Source: Eggerthellaceae bacterium (lineage in GTDB: Bacteria > Actinomycetota > Coriobacteriia > Coriobacteriales > Eggerthellaceae). Taken from it: a stretch of 33,146 nt of DNA. The stretch is from assembly GCA_017459805.1 (NCBI GenBank), contig JAFUCE010000006.1, forward strand, positions 1 through 33,146. Reading direction: 5' to 3'. The notes beneath the pieces were generated by a model that did not search any database, was not told where the DNA came from, and saw nothing but the letters and a program-made list of their open reading frames with translations. Both the position numbers and the translations under genes were made by a program. Below are positions 7,290-14,478 of the stretch, in pieces. Numbering within the stretch: position 1 is the first letter of the stretch; each line of letters begins with the position of its first letter.

Positions 7290-8104
7290 TACTCTACCCT
7301 CCCCTTTGAAAAACTCGGGCTTCCCCAGGTGATGGGGTCGCTTATGGTCGTGGTGGTCACTTCGTAGCTTTGCTCAACGCCATGGCCATATTCATTGGAT
7401 GCCGGCTCATGATTACCCGTCACTGGATTAATGGGCGTCATGTTTTCGTCAATCCAGGAAACGGAGCCGCCCTCGCCGTCCCATTCCCATCCATCAAGAT
7501 GCGTATCATTTTTCAGCGTGGTCACCTGCTCCTTTGCTTCACCGCGCACTGAAGGAACATGCACGACCATGGCATAACCGTAGCTGCCATCATCGGGTGA
7601 GGCGCTCAGCTCAATGTTGATGTTGTATTCGCTATCCATAAAAAAGGCGGCGTTCACGCTTTGGAGCCCGTCGGCTTCAATGGTAAATTCGCGCGAGAAA
7701 TCGCCTACGCCTGTGGCGGGGTCAATAGAGCAAAAAGCTTCTTCCATAAGCTGGGTAAGAGCTGTTGTACCAGACGCACTAAAGCTGGGTTGCGGATTAG
7801 AAACTATGTTGGCATCGGCATGCGTGTATGTTGGGTGCACGCTCTGGCAAGCATAGGACTTTGTCGTCGTTGAAAGAGCAGCAGAAGGCGCCGTGCGTTT
7901 GAGGTCGTCAGCAATAAGCTGAGCGGCAGAAGCTACCGCGTAGTAGGACTTCGACTGGTTTTGTGCAGACACGCCCTTGCCCGCGTTGGCAGCGGCCGCC
8001 ACAAGCACGACCGCGGCAACCATCGTGCACACCAACACCACCGCAAGGGCAAGGAGAATGGATGCGCCTTGCTGCGACTGATATTTTTTCACGAGCGCGC
8101 GCAT
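7289..8104 (-). CDS. Minor pilin, PilX/GspK-like, lacking Glu5
   Basis: This 271-residue protein has a basic N-terminus and then QQG followed by ASILLALAVVLVCTMVAAVV. Mature position 5 is leucine rather than glutamate. In type II secretion and type IV pili, the GspK/PilX subunit that caps the fibre often lacks this glutamate because no subunit sits above it. The soluble domain contains two cysteines and is rich in Ser, Thr and Asp, typical of exported pilin domains. It starts 3 bases after the giant prepilin stop and overlaps the next gene by one base. The exact homology to PilX or GspK is inferred from length, the N-terminus and gene order. Confidence 0.78.
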   Translation of the reverse strand: MRALVKKYQSQQGASILLALAVVLVCTMVAAVVLVAAAANAGKGVSAQNQSKSYYAVASAAQLIADDLKRTAPSAALSTTTKSYACQSVHPTYTHADANIVSNPQPSFSASGTTALTQLMEEAFCSIDPATGVGDFSREFTIEADGLQSVNAAFFMDSEYNINIELSASPDDGSYGYAMVVHVPSVRGEAKEQVTTLKNDTHLDGWEWDGEGGSVSWIDENMTPINPVTGNHEPASNEYGHGVEQSYEVTTTTISDPITWGSPSFSKGRVE

Positions 8105-8107
8105 GCC

Positions 8108-11100
8108 TTATTCCCACCAATCAAAGCCGTAGTGGACGAATTCACCATCGTTGTTTGTGCACACCGCAGGATACGGGTAGCGATAGTCACTCTGGATCAA
8201 ATGCCCGGGCACAAGACGTACGTCGTAGAAGTAAGCGTTGCCGTAAACAGGAACGTCACCACCGTAGGCAAAGGCAGCCCCAAGGGACGCGCTCTTCAAT
8301 TCATCGGGCGTGCACGAGATTACGCGGTCGTCGTCCATGGCACCCGTAGTAAAGCCGCCACCAGAACCATCGTCCCAGCTCAGGCGATAACAATTGTTGA
8401 GAGTATTGTCGTCTGGGTTAGTAATGTCGAAATGCTCAACAATATCGTTTTCAGTAGCAATAGTGTTACCTTCGGCAAAAGCATAAGCGTAGCAATGAGC
8501 AATTGAACCGCCACCAAATCCGTAGCCGGCAATACCACCCTGGAGCAACTGCCTCCCAGAGCCTGCACCCAAAGCCTGGCCAAAGAGATTGATTTCTACG
8601 GCGTAACAGGAGTTGATAGAACCCCCATTGCTGCCCGTCAGGCCACCAAGCCCAAGGTTTGCCGCACTTGTACAAGTGCTGACCACGGACACATCAACAT
8701 TGGCAGCCGAAGAACGCTCAATAGAACCTACGTTTACCCCAACGAGACCGCCCACGGAAGCGTCGTCAATGTAGGCACTACCCGCATATACCGAAAGACC
8801 TGATGCGCTGCAGCCCTCGACGGTGCCGTCAAGCCAACCGACAAGAGCACCCGCAGCAAGCGTGCCTCCACTCGTTTGACCATAGTGCACAACAGAGGCC
8901 TCGTTAAGCTGCGATCCAACCAAGTGAACATTGGAAACCGTGCCCATGACCGAACCAAACAGGCCCACGTCGTCGCGACCATTGGCACTAATAAAGAAGT
9001 CGATAATCGTATGGTTATGACCGTCATAGCTGCCCATGAAGGGTTCCGTCTTGCTTGCAATGGGCTGCATGGCATAGGTTCCAGACTTAAAGTCAAGCGT
9101 GTCGCCTAAGTAGTTTGACGTGTAATAGCCTTCACCAGAGTCGATGTCGTAGGCCTGAATAATGTGAGCATTCGAAGCCCAATACGCACTCTGTACAGCA
9201 AGACGATTAAGGTGGCGCGGCGTGCGCACATACAGCGAGCTTGTGTCGGGTGCGTCAAGCGAGCCGTCGGCGCCGGGATTGCTTACCAGCATGGCAAAGT
9301 CGGGGTTGTAATAGTAGGAATAGGTTTCTGCCGTCGACCCTGCCGCATCGGCAAAACTGAGTTCAAGCAAATCAGCAAAGGACGTCGCCGTGCGACTAAG
9401 CATCTGCAATTCAAAGGGAAGCTGATAGACGAAGAAGTCGTCAAGCGTAAGGGTTTCGCTTCCATTCCAGTAGTACAGGGAGTCAACGTTAAGTTCGACA
9501 AAGGACCCAGCCTGCGGGACATTAGCACGCGTCAGGCGCTGCTTTTCCCCACCATTCAAGGAGTATTCAAAGCCGCGAATGGCATAGGTCGAAAGGAGGG
9601 CATAGCCATCTTCAACGATAACAATGCCGCCGTTTTCGCCATCAAGCGTGTTGATAATAACAGGCCCATCAGGCGTTTCTTGCGTTCCATAGAAGCCATA
9701 GTCGCCGTCGGCATAGAGTTCGTAGTAAACGAGCATGGGCTTGAAAGAAAGCGAGGAAGGCCAATTGCCCCAATGCTCTTCAAGCACGTTGGCAAAGGGG
9801 AAGGCGCTGCCCATGAGGCTTTCCCGGTATGGGAAGCTATGGTCGGCCGCTAGGCGCATATCGGCAAGATCGCCATAGCTTTTCGCTTCAATGCCTGCAG
9901 GCTGCGGCATCAAGAAACTGTTGTAGCCCACGTCCTGCAAGAAAGCACAGTTGCTGAAGCTTGCGCCTTCGCCGCCGGTGAAACCGCCACCAAGGTCGCT
10001 GTTCACGCGCCCATATGCCATAGTGTTAGTAATACTGCCAGCCGAAGCTTGCCCCGCAATACCGCCACAATAGCCACTCGTATTAATGTCTGAGGTCGAA
10101 TAACAATCCGCAATGCTGCCTCCATCGAAGCTGCCAACGAGGCCGCCCACAATGTCGGCACCAGTCACTTCACCCGACGCGTACGACTGGCTGATACTGC
10201 CTTGGGACGCAAAGCTGCCAACGAGGCCACCCACGCTTATGGCAGAAGGCGCCACCACGTCAATCGCAGCAAAGGAGCGAGCGATGTTCGCGCTGCCCGT
10301 AGCCAAGCCCACAAGACCGCCCACAGCATCGCTTGCATCCGATGAAACGGTATGGGTGGAAACCTTGTCGAGGGCGGAAGCTTCGCGCACTTCAAGGCGC
10401 ACCCCACAGTTTTCGATGCTTCCCTGAAGTTCGCCACACAGCGCACCGCAGGGGCCACCGCCATAAACCTGCGGGTCAACGAGAATAGTGTTGCGTACCG
10501 CCTGAGCACTTTGAATAGTGGCAAAGAGGCCTGTTTCGGCGCTTCCTGCGATATAGAAATCGTTCAACTGATTGCTATTGCCGTCATAGCTCCAGGCCAC
10601 ACCCGCCGTTTCAAGAGGCATAAAACCTGAAGCACCGTCAACCACGCGCGGATCGAGCGGGTTAACATATTCGGTGCTATAAGTATCGAGGTTGTAGTCC
10701 TTGCTTGCACTCGAAAGCTCGCTTACTTCGCTTGACCCCCAATACATCGCATCAAAATCAACGGGGGCAACTTGTATAACCGAACGTGCATCATTTCCTA
10801 TAAGACGCAAGTTATTAATATGGCGCACGTTAGCGACTTCGATATCGCCACTATTGTTTTTCGCGAAAAGGCTGTTGTCTTTAGCCTTGGCCTGCATGTT
10901 TGCTGGCGTAGAAATGACCACTCCATTGCCGTTGTAGAGTACTTCGACCGTTGCTTCTATGTCGGCCCCGGGGCTAAATGTGGGAAACAAATCGGCCAAG
11001 TGGAAGCCTTCACGCATACTGTCGAACACTATGTCAATATCGATATTGCCCGCTGCGTCCAGATGGAAGTCCTGGCCGCCAGTTAGAACAAGGGTTTGGC

Positions 11101-11866
11101 TTTCACCATCGCAGTCCAGCACGATGCGCATTTCCATATCGCGTTCGTTGCTTACCAAAGCAAGGCTTCCAGGGCAAGCAACTTTCAAGAACAATTCTTC
11201 GCCGTTAACGAAGGTCGCATACGGACTGAAATGGTCGGGCAACTCTGAAGAGGCCGTTGTTATGCCACAGTAGTAGCCCACCGGGTACCCACTGCCCGTG
11301 TTCATGCGGTCGGGGCGATTCCTGCTCGCAAGGTTTTGCACATCAGCAAAGCTAAAATCGGGGTCTTCTGAGTAAAACACCGCGTAGACGTCGGTGCCGT
11401 CCGCACGCGGATTAATCTCGAAAATATAGCGGCCGCCCTTTGTGAGCCCATCGAGTACGGATGTGCGCGCAACGACCTCGGCTAATGCCAGGTCAGCATC
11501 GTTTTCAGCAAAAGATGACGCCGCGCCACCCTGTAGGTAGTAGTATTCCACCCAATCTGAGCCAAGCGCATCATGAGGCATGGCACCCAAACTGCCGAGA
11601 TTGCGGTCCTGCCGTGTTTGAAGCACCGCAGCATTAAAGCCGGCATATTCGCCCGATGCTTCCATGGTAATAAATTGGTCTTGAACAGCCACGTATAGTT
11701 CTTTTGCGTAGTTGTCGAGACGATTGATTTCTGAATTACGCGCGATTTGCGCCAGTGAAGGCCCTGCAATAACAAGTATGACCGCCAAAATGGCAATAAC
11801 AACAAGCAGCTCCATGAGCGTGAAACCCGCACGAAAGCGTTGAGAATATTGCCCTATTTTGCCCAC
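8108..11866 (-). CDS. Giant prepilin with two GLUG-repeat blocks, probable pilus-tip adhesin
   Basis: About 1,252 residues, against 120-200 for a normal pilin. The N-terminus is a true prepilin: a leader ending in RAG, then FTLMELLVVIAILAVILVIA with glutamate at mature position 5. Next comes a long region resembling a pilin domain and unknown beta-rich sequence. GLUG-type repeats (VGGLVG and related) occupy about residues 514-633 and again about 964-1133; these usually build beta-helical or adhesive surface domains. The frame is open back to ATGs at 11953 and 11932, but neither has a strong ribosome-binding site. The GTG at 11866 has AAAGG 5 bases upstream and gives a normal 14-residue leader, so I prefer it. 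It heads the minor-pilin genes. A role as an adhesive tip subunit is inference. Confidence 0.85.
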   Translation of the reverse strand: MGKIGQYSQRFRAGFTLMELLVVIAILAVILVIAGPSLAQIARNSEINRLDNYAKELYVAVQDQFITMEASGEYAGFNAAVLQTRQDRNLGSLGAMPHDALGSDWVEYYYLQGGAASSFAENDADLALAEVVARTSVLDGLTKGGRYIFEINPRADGTDVYAVFYSEDPDFSFADVQNLASRNRPDRMNTGSGYPVGYYCGITTASSELPDHFSPYATFVNGEELFLKVACPGSLALVSNERDMEMRIVLDCDGESQTLVLTGGQDFHLDAAGNIDIDIVFDSMREGFHLADLFPTFSPGADIEATVEVLYNGNGVVISTPANMQAKAKDNSLFAKNNSGDIEVANVRHINNLRLIGNDARSVIQVAPVDFDAMYWGSSEVSELSSASKDYNLDTYSTEYVNPLDPRVVDGASGFMPLETAGVAWSYDGNSNQLNDFYIAGSAETGLFATIQSAQAVRNTILVDPQVYGGGPCGALCGELQGSIENCGVRLEVREASALDKVSTHTVSSDASDAVGGLVGLATGSANIARSFAAIDVVAPSAISVGGLVGSFASQGSISQSYASGEVTGADIVGGLVGSFDGGSIADCYSTSDINTSGYCGGIAGQASAGSITNTMAYGRVNSDLGGGFTGGEGASFSNCAFLQDVGYNSFLMPQPAGIEAKSYGDLADMRLAADHSFPYRESLMGSAFPFANVLEEHWGNWPSSLSFKPMLVYYELYADGDYGFYGTQETPDGPVIINTLDGENGGIVIVEDGYALLSTYAIRGFEYSLNGGEKQRLTRANVPQAGSFVELNVDSLYYWNGSETLTLDDFFVYQLPFELQMLSRTATSFADLLELSFADAAGSTAETYSYYYNPDFAMLVSNPGADGSLDAPDTSSLYVRTPRHLNRLAVQSAYWASNAHIIQAYDIDSGEGYYTSNYLGDTLDFKSGTYAMQPIASKTEPFMGSYDGHNHTIIDFFISANGRDDVGLFGSVMGTVSNVHLVGSQLNEASVVHYGQTSGGTLAAGALVGWLDGTVEGCSASGLSVYAGSAYIDDASVGGLVGVNVGSIERSSAANVDVSVVSTCTSAANLGLGGLTGSNGGSINSCYAVEINLFGQALGAGSGRQLLQGGIAGYGFGGGSIAHCYAYAFAEGNTIATENDIVEHFDITNPDDNTLNNCYRLSWDDGSGGGFTTGAMDDDRVISCTPDELKSASLGAAFAYGGDVPVYGNAYFYDVRLVPGHLIQSDYRYPYPAVCTNNDGEFVHYGFDWWE

Positions 11867-12016
11867 GTACGCCTTTCTGTTCTTAGGTGTTGTATGTAGC
11901 TTCTTGTAGGCCCACGTTCTTTCGTTGCTCATACGTTTCTTGTCAACCAGCATATTTTAGCATTTATCGGGCATTTTGTACCAAATTTGTGCGTCTCTTG
12001 CGCTTATAAAGAGGGC

Positions 12017-12183
12017 TGGTGGCAATATGTGACGAAGGGTAGCTGGCGGCAATGAATAGCTGAAAGGTAGTTGGTGGCAATGAATGGCTGAAAGGTAGCT
12101 GGCGGCAATGAATAGCTGAAAGGTAGCTAGCGGCAATGAATGGCTGAAAGGTAGTTGGCGGCAATGAATAGCTGAAAGGTAGT
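12017..12183. repeat. 28-bp tandem repeat array upstream of the giant prepilin
   Basis: Five 28-bp units start at 12044, 12072, 12100, 12128 and 12156, with consensus TGGCGGCAATGAATRGCTGA and then AAGGTAGY. A degenerate 27-base unit precedes them at 12017, and a partial sixth runs into the inverted-repeat element. One site alternates A, G, A, G, A across the five units, which suggests growth by duplication of 56-bp pairs. The period is not a multiple of three, so it is unlikely to be coding. There is no gene between 11954 and 12364. Confidence 0.85.
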
Positions 12184-12186
12184 TGG

Positions 12187-12295
12187 TGGCAAGAAATGAC
12201 GGAGTTGTACGGGTTTGAGTGCGAAAATGGCAAGAAATGACGGAGTTGCACGAGTTAAACTGGAAAAATCCGTACAACTCCGTCATTTCTTGCCA
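12187..12295. repeat. Dispersed inverted-repeat element, copy B
   Basis: Three 26-base arms at 12187-12212, 12228-12253 (direct) and 12270-12295 (inverted) match copy A at 1984-2092 in order and spacing. Arm 1 and arm 3 are perfect complements here over 26 bases. The inner spacer also keeps the GAACTGGAAAAATCC-like stretch found in copy A (AACTGGAAAAATCC identical). It sits next to the 28-bp tandem array. Confidence 0.8.
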
Positions 12296-12364
12296 GCAAG
12301 TCTTGAATTCTTGCATATTGCGGCTGCAACGGCAGGACGGCTCGTGCGTATGTTCCGCCGACCG

Positions 12365-12940
12365 TCAAGCTGTCGGAACTGCACGAACCATGATATGATC
12401 ATACATAACGAAGCCTTCGCCAATTTCGGCATCGACGTCCTCAACTGAAACAAAGCCGTTGCCTTCATAGGCGCGTATTCCCAGTTCATTTTCGCGATTG
12501 ACCGTTAAGGCCATAGCGGGCAGACCTTCGTCAAGACAGAGCTGCTCATAAAAGCGTATGACTTCACTGCCATAGTGCTTGCCGCGCTCTTCGGCATACA
12601 AATACACCTTGCTAATAAACCAACGGTCGGGCCAGCGCTCGTCAAGCACCTTCCCATGCTTCATCCAGGCATCGGCTTCGTCATCACCAGTTAAATGCTG
12701 ACTGGCGCCACCGGTATAACCCACATATTTTCCCTGCTCATCGACTAAAAACCAGTAGCGGTAACCATGCTCGGCCATATCGTGTTTCATGGCCTCGACT
12801 GAATGAAACATCTCGACCATATAATCCGTCTGAGCCTTACCAATACGTGGCGGCCAGTATTCGTGCCATATTTCAGATGCCATATCGGCCAGATGTTCAA
12901 GCTGTTGATCCGTTTCTACGGGGATAAATTGAATACTCAT
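12365..12940 (-). CDS. GNAT-family N-acetyltransferase
   Basis: This 191-residue protein has the GNAT acetyl-CoA fold signature. The beta4 strand and pyrophosphate loop read ISKVYLYAEERGKHYGSEVI (about residues 109-128), with the R-G-K-x-x-G form of the Q/RxxGxG/A motif. A later ALTVNRENELGIRAYEGNGF segment matches the conserved N-x-x-A-x-x-x-Y-x-x-x-G-F end of the domain. The start is an ATG with AAAGGTGA a few bases upstream. It is divergent from the ion transporter at 13063. Many GNAT proteins of this length act on small molecules, peptides or ribosomal proteins; nothing in the sequence fixes the substrate. Confidence 0.88.
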   Translation of the reverse strand: MSIQFIPVETDQQLEHLADMASEIWHEYWPPRIGKAQTDYMVEMFHSVEAMKHDMAEHGYRYWFLVDEQGKYVGYTGGASQHLTGDDEADAWMKHGKVLDERWPDRWFISKVYLYAEERGKHYGSEVIRFYEQLCLDEGLPAMALTVNRENELGIRAYEGNGFVSVEDVDAEIGEGFVMYDHIMVRAVPTA

Positions 12941-13062
12941 TTGGTCACCTTTGTCGTAGTTCCTCTATGAAAAGAGCTTTACAGTTTTTTGAGCATTATA
13001 GTCAAACATCAGGTAAAATGTTGCAAGTTTGTGTAACTAACACGTCAATAAGGGGAACTTCG

Positions 13063-14427
13063 ATGGACATAGGAACAAGCTTACCGCTCTGGAGCGTTAT
13101 CCCGTTTGTGGGCATGCTGCTCTCCATTGCATTCTTTCCACTCACTAAGCCCGAATGGTGGGAACATCACCAGCTTCATGTTGCGGCATTTTGGTCGCTC
13201 GTGTTTTTGATTCCATTCACGGCGGTGTATGGCTTTGGCATCATGCTCGAAAAGATGGGTGAAGTCGTCTTGCTCGACTACATCCCCTTTATCGTACTGC
13301 TGCTGGGTCTGTTTACTGTTGCTGGCGGCATCCATGTTGCGGGCGCGCCTGAAGGCACGACGCGCAATAACGTCATCCTGCTTGCCATTGGTACCTTCCT
13401 GGCAAGCTTTGTTGGGACCACGGGCGCTGCCATGTTGCTCATTCGCCCCGTGCTTCGCTCCAACGCCTGGCGCCAGCATAAGACGCACATTGTCGTTTTC
13501 TTTATTTTCCTTGTTGCCAACATCGGCGGTTGTCTAACCCCCTTGGGCGACCCACCCCTGTTCCTTGGCTATTTGCGCGGCGTCCCCTTCTTCTGGACCG
13601 CTCAGCACATCTGGCCACTCTTGCTGCTTAACTCGGTATTGCTCTTAACACTCTTTGCTTTGATTGATCGCCACTACGTGAAGAAAGAAGGCAAGGAAGG
13701 CCAGGAGAAGCTGGAGCTCCAAAAGAAGGCGAGCGAGCACATCCGGTTTAAGATTGAAGGCGCACAGAACTTTATCTTCCTCGCCATCATTATCTTTGCG
13801 GTAATCATCAAGGGTGTTATCAGCACCTCTTACGGCGAGCCCCATAACGTTCCTGGTATCACCTTCGGCGAAGAAGTTCACTTGGGCTATGACTGGTTCG
13901 TTCAGGTTATCCTCATCCTCATTGCCATGGCGCTTTCCCTGAAGTTCACCACTAAGAAACTGCGCGAAGACAACGAATTTACCTGGGAACCCATCGCTGA
14001 AGTTGCCCGCCTCTTCATTGGTATCTTCATTACGATGATCCCTGCCCTCGCCCTGCTTTCTGCAAACGGTGGCAACTTGGGTATCGATACTCCGCTCAAG
14101 TTCTTCTGGATTACCGGCGCACTTTCCAGCTTCTTGGACAACAGCCCGACCTATGTGGTCTTCCTGACTACCGCTGGTGCCCTTGGCGCTACCACGGGTA
14201 TCGCCACAACGGCTGGCATGGTTGAAACGACCATCCTGCTTGCCATTTCTGCAGGCGCGGTATTCATGGGTGCCATTACCTATATCGGCAATGCGCCAAA
14301 CTTCATGGTGAACAATATTGCCCAGTCAAACGGTGTAAAGATGCCGAGCTTCTTTGGCTATATGAAATGGTCACTTGGTATTCTAATTCCCGTATTTATT
14401 ATCGACAGCCTATTGTTCTTCCTCTAA
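13063..14427 (+). CDS. NhaD-like sodium:proton antiporter (ion transporter superfamily)
   Basis: This polytopic membrane protein of 454 residues has about 11-12 hydrophobic segments. Conserved-looking segments include GTTGAAMLLIRP, NIGGCLTPLGDPPLFLGYLR, LSSFLDNSPTYVVFL and a final ITYIGNAPNFMVNNIA, the pattern of NhaD/CitMHS-type transporters usually annotated as sodium:proton antiporters. The frame is open to 12967, but the ATG at 13063 is preferred: AAGGGGAA lies about 6 bases upstream, and starting earlier would add an unlikely hydrophilic stretch. Exchange of sodium for protons at the cytoplasmic membrane is the family expectation; a carboxylate substrate cannot be excluded. It ends in a bidirectional terminator shared with dxs. 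Confidence 0.88.
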   Translation: MDIGTSLPLWSVIPFVGMLLSIAFFPLTKPEWWEHHQLHVAAFWSLVFLIPFTAVYGFGIMLEKMGEVVLLDYIPFIVLLLGLFTVAGGIHVAGAPEGTTRNNVILLAIGTFLASFVGTTGAAMLLIRPVLRSNAWRQHKTHIVVFFIFLVANIGGCLTPLGDPPLFLGYLRGVPFFWTAQHIWPLLLLNSVLLLTLFALIDRHYVKKEGKEGQEKLELQKKASEHIRFKIEGAQNFIFLAIIIFAVIIKGVISTSYGEPHNVPGITFGEEVHLGYDWFVQVILILIAMALSLKFTTKKLREDNEFTWEPIAEVARLFIGIFITMIPALALLSANGGNLGIDTPLKFFWITGALSSFLDNSPTYVVFLTTAGALGATTGIATTAGMVETTILLAISAGAVFMGAITYIGNAPNFMVNNIAQSNGVKMPSFFGYMKWSLGILIPVFIIDSLLFFL

Positions 14428-14446
14428 GAAGAACGAACATACAGAC

Positions 14447-14478
14447 AAAAGTGCCCGGCCTTTGCTGGGCATTTTTTT
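14447..14478 (+). terminator. Bidirectional terminator between convergent nhaD-like gene and dxs
   Basis: GCCCGGC (14453-14459) and GCTGGGC (14464-14470) form a 7-bp stem with one G-U, followed on the plus strand by A and seven Ts (14472-14478). AAAA at 14447-14450 gives a short U-tract on the minus strand, so it can serve both convergent genes. The plus-strand T-run overlaps the dxs stop codon. Confidence 0.85.

Noticed and set aside
11957-12316. Open frame of about 119 residues with repeated LPFSHSLP-type peptides
   Set aside because: It is a by-product of the 28-bp tandem array; the period is not a multiple of three, the peptide repeat is only the array read in successive frames, and no ribosome-binding site is seen.
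12967-13062. Upstream extension of the NhaD-like gene
   Set aside because: The extra 32 residues lack membrane character and the start has no ribosome-binding site, whereas ATG 13063 has a strong one.
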